A stretch of DNA of 64,000 nt, taken from assembly GCA_034430215.1 (NCBI GenBank), contig DAOUFE010000019.1:186001-250000 (forward strand), given 5' to 3'. The translations under genes and the position numbers were made by a program. Shown piece after piece: positions 44,860 through 52,198 of this stretch. Every line of letters starts with the position of its first letter. The stretch's first letter is position 1. The notes under the pieces were generated by a model. The model was not told the DNA's origin. It did no database searches and was given only the letters and a program-made list of their open reading frames with translations. The stretch comes from UBA4782 sp034430215 (GTDB lineage Bacteria; Chloroflexota; Anaerolineae; Anaerolineales; Anaerolineaceae).

Positions 44860-45807
44860 TCAATAAACTATTTTTTGAAGAAGTTGAAGAAAAGAGTCTT
44901 TTGTTTTCGCATTTAGTATCTCTGTCCGCTGGTCATGCGAGATTCGAAGATGTGAAAGATACCCTGCTGCATGTTTTCTAAACAAAAGTACTCCTCTCTT
45001 CTCTGTATAACACTCACACATCAGGTTAAGATGCTCTTTTATTACTTCGAATTTTTCCTGAATGGGTACTTTGTCTACATCTCTTCTTGAAAATAGCCAG
45101 GGATTACCAATTGCAGCCCGTCCAATCATGACTGCATCACATCCCGTTGTACATTTCATGCGATCAATGTCCGCTGACGTTTTTATATCACCATTTCCAA
45201 TAACTGGTACGGCAACGGCTGTCTTTATTTTATGAATTGCTTCCCAATCTGCTGCTTCACCAAAATGCTGGCTGCGAGTACGAGCATGGACAGTAATCAT
45301 GCTGGAACCGGCTTCTTGAAGGGTTTGCGCAATATCAACGGGATTTTTCGTCAATTCATCCCATCCTAAACGAATTTTTGTTGTTATTGGAATTGGCAGT
45401 ATTTTGCAAAGAGATTGGATCAGGTGAATTACTTTTGGCATGTCGCGTAACATCCCGGCTCCTGCACCGCGGGCACTGATCGCTTTAACTGAACAACCTA
45501 AATTAATATCCAAAATATCAGGTTGACGAAGCATAAGGGTTTTTGCTGCTGCAACCATCATATCAATGTCATTTCCGTAAAGCTGCATCACAAAAGGTCT
45601 TTCATTCTCTTCAAATTGCAAACGGTCTTTCAATCTATGTGGATGACCAAAAATGACTTCTTGCGCGTTCACAAAAGCAGACCAACTTAATGCATTTCCC
45701 AGTCGACGGGTTATCAGTCGATAAGGCATATCGGAAATTGAGACCATGGGAGCTAATATTACATCTCCATGGATTGCAATATTTTTAATAAAGAAATCGG
45801 TACTCAT
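44860..45807 (-). CDS. dus: tRNA-dihydrouridine synthase
   Basis: 315 residues, FMN-binding TIM barrel: VILAPMVSISDMPYRLITRRLG, FVMQLYGNDIDMM, DINLGCSVKAISARGAGAGMLRD with the catalytic Cys in NLGC, TTKIRLGWDEL, ITVHARTRSQHFGEAADWEAI, PVIGNGDI and VMIGRAAIGNPWLF. It reduces uridines in tRNA D loops. The branch is DusB-like, but not fixed. It is divergent from the small gene at 45862. Confidence 0.92.
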   Translation of the reverse strand: MSTDFFIKNIAIHGDVILAPMVSISDMPYRLITRRLGNALSWSAFVNAQEVIFGHPHRLKDRLQFEENERPFVMQLYGNDIDMMVAAAKTLMLRQPDILDINLGCSVKAISARGAGAGMLRDMPKVIHLIQSLCKILPIPITTKIRLGWDELTKNPVDIAQTLQEAGSSMITVHARTRSQHFGEAADWEAIHKIKTAVAVPVIGNGDIKTSADIDRMKCTTGCDAVMIGRAAIGNPWLFSRRDVDKVPIQEKFEVIKEHLNLMCECYTEKRGVLLFRKHAAGYLSHLRISHDQRTEILNAKTKDSFLQLLQKIVY

Positions 45808-45861
45808 TGTGTAACACGATTATAATGGGTGCGATTCATTTTGTGTTGTATTGGAGAATTC

Positions 45862-46278
45862 ATGAGTAGATTGATTGATACTGAATCAGAAGGTAAACAA
45901 CGAACCCAATTAACAAAATCCATTCTCATTTGTATTAGAGAGTTCATGAAACAATCCAGTGCTGATCAGAAAAGTAAAGATCTGACTGCTTTTATAATTT
46001 TAGCGTTACGAGATATTAATTCTGGGATAGACCCTACGGTTGAAGCCTGGGAAAAGCGTGGATACTGGGTTAAAGCTGATCGCTTTCGGATGGAATGGAG
46101 ATGGACTAAAAGCTGCGCTGACGAATTAGAAGCTGCACTTTATAAGGATGATTGGGGTGCTGTAGCACAGACTGCAATTCGAATTGCGGGGAAATTCCCA
46201 AATGTGAAAGTTCCTGCGAGAAGATTAGCAGGTGATTTTTGGGAAAACGCGTACGGTAAATTAACCAAACAAGCCTGA
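45862..46278 (+). CDS. Conserved hypothetical protein, 138 residues
   Basis: Soluble, helical, Trp-rich in the middle (KRGYWVKADRFRMEWRW) with an N-terminal segment SRLIDTESEGKQRTQLTKSILICIREFM. I do not recognise a named family; it resembles small Chloroflexota proteins without known function. The ATG at 45862 has TTGGAG upstream. TATAATGG at about 45820-45827, on the same strand, may be its -10 region. It runs convergent to the glycosyltransferase gene with no gap between the stops. Confidence 0.72.
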   Translation: MSRLIDTESEGKQRTQLTKSILICIREFMKQSSADQKSKDLTAFIILALRDINSGIDPTVEAWEKRGYWVKADRFRMEWRWTKSCADELEAALYKDDWGAVAQTAIRIAGKFPNVKVPARRLAGDFWENAYGKLTKQA

Positions 46279-47352
46279 TCAAATTCTATCAAGAATATAT
46301 TTTGCCACCTGGAAGATTTCATTTTCAGGTGGATTTTGATTTTTCTTTCCAAGATAGCATGGCACATGCTTCAACCATTCGCCAGAAAAAAATTCATTCT
46401 GATTAAGAATTAAGTATGCAACATTTTGTTGTACATAATTTTCCAGGTACTGGCATTCTGGAAAATCTGGACGTGGTAAATAGAAAAAAGGCAATCCTGC
46501 CAATACCAATTCTGCTACAGTGCTATAACCTGGCTTCCCTACTACGAGGCTGCTCGAGGTAAGAAGATCTTGTGTATGAAATCCTGAATGGTGGGGCAAT
46601 TGAAGTACATGTTTTCCAATGACAGGAGTTTTAGTATTTGTCAGGCAGACAATAAAGAAATCATCAGATATCAGGTTCTCAGGTATGTGGAAATCGGATT
46701 CAATACCACCCAGAGAAATATATACATATGGCTTCTTGCCTTGAAATCCAAGTTTTCTACGAATTGAGGAAACATCAGCGACTTGCGTTCGTGCAATCGG
46801 TCCAAAAGAAGCATGAACTAAGCTCGTAGTTGGGCAGCCTGGTACTAAATGAATGTGGTAATCTGCATGTTTGAAATAAGTTTTAAGTATACTGGCAATG
46901 TTTGTGTATGCCTGATTCTCCCTTCCCAATTGCTGATAAATCCAATCCCATGTGAAATTTTCAACCAAAAAAGAAGGAATATTCATCTCTTTTGCTGCCA
47001 GAATTCCCAGGGGGCTGATGTCGCAAATGGAAGCAATACTTTTTGATTCATATAATTTTTTAACTACTTCTAGTATTCTTTCTTCAGATAATGGATAGAA
47101 AGAATTTATGGTTTCAATGGAGGAAACATGATCTATGAAAAGTGGCGAGCTTTGCACCAGCCCAACATCTGTTTCCATTTTATTAAGATGCCAATTGCAA
47201 TTCAATGAATCCGCAAGGAACCATTCGGGGACTGAAGTAAATATCTCAAAAACAGATTGCTGATCCATGTGATAGATCGCATTCATAAGCGCACAGGCTC
47301 TTGCTGCGTGCCCAAATCCATGAGAAGTGATGAAATATGCAATCGATCTCAT
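46279..47352 (-). CDS. MurG-like (GT28/GT-B) glycosyltransferase
   Basis: 357 residues. The N-terminus SIAYFITSHGFGHAARACALMNAI is a GT-B nucleotide-sugar motif seen in MurG-like and L-arabinokinase-like proteins. The C-terminal domain has KPYVYISLGGIESD, LPHHSGFHTQDLLTSSSLVVGKPGYSTVAELVLAGLPFFYLPRPDFPE, typical of GT28 acceptor and UDP-binding regions. The GlySer-rich loop GKPGYST is where the donor binds. Substrates are unknown. The start overlaps the ybaK stop by four bases. Confidence 0.78.
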   Translation of the reverse strand: MRSIAYFITSHGFGHAARACALMNAIYHMDQQSVFEIFTSVPEWFLADSLNCNWHLNKMETDVGLVQSSPLFIDHVSSIETINSFYPLSEERILEVVKKLYESKSIASICDISPLGILAAKEMNIPSFLVENFTWDWIYQQLGRENQAYTNIASILKTYFKHADYHIHLVPGCPTTSLVHASFGPIARTQVADVSSIRRKLGFQGKKPYVYISLGGIESDFHIPENLISDDFFIVCLTNTKTPVIGKHVLQLPHHSGFHTQDLLTSSSLVVGKPGYSTVAELVLAGLPFFYLPRPDFPECQYLENYVQQNVAYLILNQNEFFSGEWLKHVPCYLGKKNQNPPENEIFQVAKYILDRI

Positions 47353-47837
47353 GAGGTTCGTTTACCCGGATTATCTTCAAAATCAAGGGGGATCGCTTCT
47401 GGCAATAAAGATAATAAATCTTGGGCATCGAGAATCAAGGCTTTCTTTGCTTCGCCAGAACCAAATGATATTTCTTTTTTCTTAGCAATCGCACTGTCAT
47501 AGTAAATGGGCAAACCAGAAGGTAAACCTAAAGGTGAGACCGTACCAGGTTCATAACCTGTTATAGACAATACTTCATCTCGTGTGGCTGTCGTGATATG
47601 CCGCAAATGCAATTTATCTCTTAGTTTTTTCCAGGATATTTGTTTATCACCTGGAGCAAGAACTACGAGGAAATCATCTTGCTTTTTTCGAAACAGAATG
47701 GTTCTGATGACCTGTTCTGTCTTTTGACCACGTGCTAAAGCAGCAGCCTGAATTGATTCAGGCTGTATTTGATGTGTAAATACACGAAAGGGGATTTTCG
47801 CTTGTTCGAGAATTTGTTCAGGGCTGATACAGGTCAC
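47349..47837 (-). CDS. YbaK/ProX-type aminoacyl-tRNA deacylase
   Basis: 162 residues of the YbaK fold: IPFRVFTHQIQPESIQAAALARGQKTEQVIRTILFR, then VVLAPGDKQISWKKLRDKL and GYEPGTVSPLGLPSGLPIYYD, whose Gly-rich loop and the Lys of LAPGDKQ are family marks. The family removes mischarged amino acids from tRNA (for example Cys from tRNA-Pro). It starts with GTG at 47837, only 12 bases after the end of the rhodanese frame if that frame reads through TGA. It overlaps the next gene by four bases. Confidence 0.87.
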   Translation of the reverse strand: MTCISPEQILEQAKIPFRVFTHQIQPESIQAAALARGQKTEQVIRTILFRKKQDDFLVVLAPGDKQISWKKLRDKLHLRHITTATRDEVLSITGYEPGTVSPLGLPSGLPIYYDSAIAKKKEISFGSGEAKKALILDAQDLLSLLPEAIPLDFEDNPGKRTS

Positions 47838-47849
47838 GCATCAATTGTA

Positions 47850-48326
47850 TTATGGTTTTACTTCTTCTACAGTTGGGTAATCATTATCTTTCCAATTTTG
47901 GAAGCCGCCAAGAAGGGGATTCACCCGTTTAAAACCATTTTCAAGAAGAATTTCTGCCGCACGGGCACTTGTTTCTTCATTTGGTCAGGTGCAATATGGG
48001 ATGATCCATTGGTTCTTGTCCAGCTCGCCTAATCTTTCTTCAAGAAAGATCAGTGGAATATTAACAGAATTGGGAATGTGGCTATATGAGTAACTTGCAG
48101 AGGAACGGACATCAAGGAAAAGTGCTGTCTTTTCTTCATAAGCTTGTTTTGCGTCTGCCAGTGTTATTCGGGTAATGATTATCGGTAATACTGGTTTTGA
48201 AGACTTACTTTGTGAAGTCTTTGGTAAATATAGTACATAAAACAATGTTACCCCAATGAGCAAGATCAATCCTGAACTCATGAGAATAATTGGGGCAATT
48301 TTAGTTCTGGTATGGCTGCTTTTCAT
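47850..48326 (-). CDS. Membrane-anchored rhodanese with in-frame TGA, candidate selenoprotein
   Basis: As read with a normal code, the frame from ATG 48326 stops at TGA 47987-47985 after 113 residues. Reading past it gives 44 more residues and a TAA at 47852-47850. The whole is a rhodanese: an N-terminal membrane helix (about residues 11-34), FLDVRSSASYSYSHIPNSVNIPL, WIIPYCT, then TGA, then PNEETSARAAEILLENGF and LLGGFQNW. In the family the loop is YCxCPNE, with a second Cys at the TGA position, so the product would have Cys112-Thr-Sec114. A SECIS-like hairpin follows the TGA. With the extension the gene ends 12 bases before ybaK; without it there are 147 bases. No sel genes lie in the window, so an assembly error remains possible. 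Confidence 0.7.
47945..47978 (-). promoter_or_regulatory. Candidate bacterial SECIS element
   Basis: On the mRNA, downstream of UGA: an outer stem GAAGAA/UUCUUC (bases 7-12 and 35-40 after UGA) and an inner 4-bp stem UGCC/GGCA (18-21 and 27-30) with apical loop CGUGC. The apical loop starts 22 bases after UGA and has G at its second position. These fit published bacterial SECIS rules as I recall them (upper stem of 4 or more bp, loop 3-14, G in the first two loop bases, spacing 16-37). Confidence 0.5.
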
Positions 48327-48371
48327 TCCTGAAATAATCCGTTATTGCTAAAGAATGACTCAAAGATATTC

Positions 48372-49634
48372 CTAAATCGCTGCGACCATTTTAGATGGTC
48401 TAAGCAAGAACAGGATAAAACCTGTAATCCTTATACTACCACCGATAATTAAGGCGTAACTTAAACCAATATTATTAGCAATTAAAGAACCAATTAATGG
48501 TGCAACTACTGCTGCAAGAAATTCAAGACTTTGAGAGATTGACATGAAAGTTGCACTAAATTTTGGAGGTATGGTCTGCATGAGTTCATCAAAAAAGATC
48601 AGGTTTACACCTGCAGAAGAAATTCCCATAATTCCTGCGAGAATTGTGATCAACAATTCCTGATGGGTTAATGCAACCAGGATTGGATAGAGTGCGACCC
48701 CAAGGGTGGAAAGAAGAAGTACACGACGAGAACCGAATTTTCGTGTTTGTCTCGTCCAAAGAGCATAACCAATAATGGTTACCGCAGTTTGAACGGTAGT
48801 GATTGCTGCAATCCATGCATCCGATGCTTCTGCTTCACGAACATAATAGAGGGGGAGTAATGGAATCGCGAAATAGGAACCAAAAGTAAATACAAACCTC
48901 CTGGACACAAAATCCATAAACGAAGCCTGACCTGTAACAAGTCTGATATATTCCTGCAACTTTTCGCGATGTGACTTATTAGTAACAGGTTGAATATCCT
49001 GGTCTTCAATCTTTATTTTGCTGGAGTATCGGTAACTTAAGAATGCACCGATTGAAAGAAAAAAGAAAGCAAGCTGATAATTTAGTGGAAATACTACATT
49101 ATCCAGCAATATACCAACAAGGAAAGCACAAACAGCGGTAGTCACACCCATAATAGACCATCGCCTTGACATCAGTTCAAAACGACCAGTCGGTCCTGCT
49201 ACTGAATTCATAACCACATTGAAGGCAATTGCCACTACGGTTTGCGGAATGGTTGCCAGCGCCCAAATCACCAGGATTGCATAAATTGAGCTATGTTCAG
49301 TGAAAATTAAAGTTGCTATACTGGTCATTGCGTAGCTTAATATCACAGCAAGACGGGCTGCACTAAACCAGGGAACTACATTTCTACGGTTTTGGAGAAA
49401 ACGTCCGAGTGGAATTGAAGTGATCAAGCCTGTGATTCCAGGCATGGAGGAAAGTAAACCAATATGGATTGTCTCTGCACCAAGCCTGGTTAAGAAGACG
49501 GGTAAGAATGGACTGGCAGCATTCGCAAGAGCTACACCTATTGCATCAATTTGAACATTAAGGAAATTTTTCGAGTCAATCCCCTCAGATTGCGGGACAG
49601 TCAGCCAGCGTTTAATTCGTTGAAAGATGAACAT
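48372..49634 (-). CDS. MFS transporter
   Basis: 420 residues with about twelve hydrophobic helices. Family marks are LLSSMPGITGLITSIPLGRFLQNRRN between helices 2 and 3 and FGSRRVLLLS in the second half. The middle loop has a hydrophilic stretch around residue 215. Substrate unknown. It is divergent from the AOR gene, sharing a 116-base intergenic region that contains a long inverted repeat. Confidence 0.85.
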   Translation of the reverse strand: MFIFQRIKRWLTVPQSEGIDSKNFLNVQIDAIGVALANAASPFLPVFLTRLGAETIHIGLLSSMPGITGLITSIPLGRFLQNRRNVVPWFSAARLAVILSYAMTSIATLIFTEHSSIYAILVIWALATIPQTVVAIAFNVVMNSVAGPTGRFELMSRRWSIMGVTTAVCAFLVGILLDNVVFPLNYQLAFFFLSIGAFLSYRYSSKIKIEDQDIQPVTNKSHREKLQEYIRLVTGQASFMDFVSRRFVFTFGSYFAIPLLPLYYVREAEASDAWIAAITTVQTAVTIIGYALWTRQTRKFGSRRVLLLSTLGVALYPILVALTHQELLITILAGIMGISSAGVNLIFFDELMQTIPPKFSATFMSISQSLEFLAAVVAPLIGSLIANNIGLSYALIIGGSIRITGFILFLLRPSKMVAAI

Positions 49635-49661
49635 AATATGTAATTAGATAATGTTTGCAAT

Positions 49662-49707
49662 AATATTCAGTGATTTTCTACTCATCAAAAAATCACTGAG
49701 AAATATT
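49662..49707. promoter_or_regulatory. Inverted repeat in the divergent MFS/AOR promoter region
   Basis: TCAGTGATTTT (49667-49677) and AAAATCACTGA (49689-49699) are perfect 11-base arms with an 11-base loop. AATATT flanks both outer sides. A TATAAT -10 box (49707-49712) for the AOR gene follows. It could be an operator or a hairpin. Confidence 0.5.
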
Positions 49708-49750
49708 ATAATCCTAGAATGAGGATATATCCCATCATATGGAGGGCGAA

Positions 49751-51913
49751 ATGCAGGACTATACGATCGAGCAATATAAAAGCGCACACACCAATTTAGC
49801 TACTTTTAATTATGTTTTAAAAGATGTCGTACATGGATATGCTGGTCGAACACTCTATATCAATCTCGATTCGAATGCAATCGCTGAAAAAGAAGTTACA
49901 GAGAAAATGAAGGATATTTTCACAGGTGGACGTGGTTTCTGTCTCTGGCTTCTTTGGAACGGGATAAAGGATGATACCAAATGGGATGACCCTGAAAATG
50001 AGCTATTAATAGCCAGCGGACCCATAGGAGGAATTACTTCATATCCTGGGTCGGGAAAATTAACTGCAGTAACAATTTCTCCACTTACCAAGGTTATTAT
50101 TGACAGTAATGGTGGTGGATACTTTGGACCATACTTAAAATTCTCTGGTTGGGATGCACTGGAAATTCAGGGAAAAGCTAAAGAAGATGTAATTATCGTT
50201 ATCGATGGTGATAAAGGTATTGTTCAAATTGATACCGCACCTTTGGAATGTCCAGACACCCATATCATAAATCGAATACTAACAGAGATGTACGCTGGTG
50301 AAGATGGAAATCTTCGAAGCGTCTCTGTTATTTCTGCTGGCAGAGCTGCTGAGCATGTTCCCATGTGTGGCTTGAATATCAGTTATTATGATCCAAAGCG
50401 GAATGAAGTAAGGATCAAACAAGCTGCAAGAGGTGGAGCTGGAACCGTCTTACGCGATAAGAAGATCAAAGCGATTGTTGTCAAATATAGTGACATGAGT
50501 CCTAATTCAAATCATGTTGCGAACATGGAATTGATCAAGAGGGCGGGCGTAAGAATTAATAAGGAGATTATCGAGTTTGATCCTTCACAAAATGATATGC
50601 GAGGGACAGGCACTCCTTATCTTGTTGAAATTATGAATAAATTTGATCTGCTTCCGGTACAAAACTTCCGATATGGATGTGATGATTCAGCAAAGAATAT
50701 TGCTGGTGACATCTGGAAGCCACAATTTGACAAACGCGGACCTGACGGCTGTTGGTATGGCTGCACGATGGCATGCGCGCATGCAGTGCCAGAATTTACA
50801 TTGAAAACTGGACCATATAAAGGTCAAAAGGTATTTATTGATGGTCCGGAATATGAAACATTAGGTGCATTAGGCTCAAATATTGCGGTTTTCGATCCTG
50901 AAGCAGTTTTGGAATTAAATTTTTACTGTGATACTTATGGGATAGATACTATTTCGGTTGGTGATTCATTTGCCTTCGTTATGGAATGTTACGAAGCTGG
51001 TATATTGAACAAAGAAAGAACTGGTGGACTTGATTTCACATGGGGCAATGCAGATGCCTGCCTGGCTGCTTTGCATCAGATGGCGGAAGGAGAAGGTTTT
51101 GGCATTACGATTGGTCAGGGTATTCGGGCAATGAAAAAAATCTTTGCTGAAAAATTCAATGCTGATCCACAATTCTTACAAGATATTGGGATGGAAGTAA
51201 AAGGTCTAGAAATATCTGAATATATGACCAAAGAATCACTGACGCAGCAAGGTGGATACGCATTGGCATCAAAAGGTGCCCAACACGATGAAGCCTGGCT
51301 TATATTCATGGAGCTTGTGCATAAGCAATTGCCTACTTTTGAGAAGAAAGCGGAAGCATTACACTATTTCCCCATGTGGAGAACCTGGTTCAGTTTGCAT
51401 GGTTTATGCAAATTACCCTGGAATGACATCGTACCAGTAAGCAATAAGACTGCTGCTGAACCTGCCAAAGTGCCCGAACATGTTGAAAATTACACATGGC
51501 TTTATGAAGGAGTAACTGGAAAGAAAGTAACACTGGAAGATCTGATTTTGCAATCAGAAAAAGTTTATAACTTCCAACGATTGTTCAATTTGCGCCTTGG
51601 CTATGGTAAACGAAATGAAGATTATCCTCCATATCGAGCTGTAGGTCCAGTAACAGAGAAAGAATATGAGAGTCGGGTAGAGCGTTACGATACTGAACTG
51701 CGAGATATGGTAGGGATCGATCCGACAACTTTATCAACAAAAGAAAAGATGGAAAAACTGCGAGCTTTCCGTGAATCTCGTTATGAACAACTTTTAGATG
51801 CTGTATACAAACGTCGTGGATGGTCGAATGATGGAGTTCCTACTCTTGAAACGGTAAAGAGATTAGGTATTGACTTTCTAGATGTAGTGGAATTGATTGA
51901 AAAGAATCAATAA
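49751..51913 (+). CDS. Aldehyde:ferredoxin oxidoreductase family protein
   Basis: 720 residues, tungsto- or molybdopterin oxidoreductase. The N-terminal domain has YAGRTLYINLDS, FTGGRGFCLWLLW and GSGKLTAVTISPLTKVIIDSNGGGYFGPYLKFSGWDALEIQGKA, the metallopterin-binding region. The [4Fe-4S] ligands are CWYGCTMAC (CX3CX3C, where P. furiosus AOR has CX2CX3C) and a fourth Cys in HGLCKLPWND. The family oxidises aldehydes to acids with ferredoxin; the substrate is unknown. The ATG at 49751 follows GGAGGGCGAA; an in-frame ATG at 49739 lies before that site. Confidence 0.9.
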   Translation: MQDYTIEQYKSAHTNLATFNYVLKDVVHGYAGRTLYINLDSNAIAEKEVTEKMKDIFTGGRGFCLWLLWNGIKDDTKWDDPENELLIASGPIGGITSYPGSGKLTAVTISPLTKVIIDSNGGGYFGPYLKFSGWDALEIQGKAKEDVIIVIDGDKGIVQIDTAPLECPDTHIINRILTEMYAGEDGNLRSVSVISAGRAAEHVPMCGLNISYYDPKRNEVRIKQAARGGAGTVLRDKKIKAIVVKYSDMSPNSNHVANMELIKRAGVRINKEIIEFDPSQNDMRGTGTPYLVEIMNKFDLLPVQNFRYGCDDSAKNIAGDIWKPQFDKRGPDGCWYGCTMACAHAVPEFTLKTGPYKGQKVFIDGPEYETLGALGSNIAVFDPEAVLELNFYCDTYGIDTISVGDSFAFVMECYEAGILNKERTGGLDFTWGNADACLAALHQMAEGEGFGITIGQGIRAMKKIFAEKFNADPQFLQDIGMEVKGLEISEYMTKESLTQQGGYALASKGAQHDEAWLIFMELVHKQLPTFEKKAEALHYFPMWRTWFSLHGLCKLPWNDIVPVSNKTAAEPAKVPEHVENYTWLYEGVTGKKVTLEDLILQSEKVYNFQRLFNLRLGYGKRNEDYPPYRAVGPVTEKEYESRVERYDTELRDMVGIDPTTLSTKEKMEKLRAFRESRYEQLLDAVYKRRGWSNDGVPTLETVKRLGIDFLDVVELIEKNQ

Positions 51914-51934
51914 AGAATAGCTTGATTTTTCAAG

Positions 51935-51940
51935 TATAAT
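51935..51940 (+). promoter_or_regulatory. Possible -10 box for the glmS transcript
   Basis: TATAAT 36 bases before the ribozyme cleavage site. The -35 region is weak, so this is tentative; the small hairpin CTTGA-TTTT-TCAAG (51921-51934) directly precedes it. Confidence 0.4.
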
Positions 51941-51969
51941 GTAATATGTAGGAGGTAAGCGTATAAGGG

Positions 51970-52140
51970 AAAGGTAGCGCATGGTTCCCAAAAGATTTTC
52001 TATTGGGATTGACGAGGAGGAGGGTTCTCCATCGCAAGATGGAGTTAACCAGTACATCTGGGAAAATCGAAAGGTCAGCGGAAGCCCTCTGAGTTAATTT
52101 TCTTAACTCATCCTTTTCCAAAACATGAAAATTTAACAGC
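51970..52140 (+). ncRNA. glmS ribozyme in the 5' leader of glmS
   Basis: The cleavage site A|GCGC is at 51976/51977. P2 pairs TCCCAA (51986-51991) with TTGGGA (52003-52008), followed by the conserved GACGAGG (52011-52017). GAGGG (52020-52024) pairs with CCCTC (52085-52089). A GCAA-loop hairpin (CTCCATC/GATGGAG, 52027-52044) and a further hairpin (GAGTTAA/TTAACTC, 52091-52109) match the known arrangement, including CAGCGGAAGCCC. The boundaries are approximate. This RNA self-cleaves with glucosamine-6-phosphate as cofactor and so lowers GlmS when the product is plentiful. Confidence 0.9.
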
Positions 52141-52146
52141 AACAAA

Positions 52147-52168
52147 CCAGTGAAAATATTTTCACTGG
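52147..52168 (+). other. Perfect 22-bp palindrome between ribozyme and glmS
   Basis: CCAGTGAAAAT (52147-52157) and its exact complement ATTTTCACTGG (52158-52168), with no loop bases. It lies 31 bases before the glmS start. It could be a 3' hairpin of the leader or a protein-binding site. Confidence 0.6.
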
Positions 52169-52198
52169 GTAATAATTGCCACGTCATTGGAGGTTTTC

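Noticed and set aside
51930..52187. An 85-codon frame on the minus strand
   Set aside because: It covers the glmS ribozyme, whose conserved core and hairpins explain the sequence.
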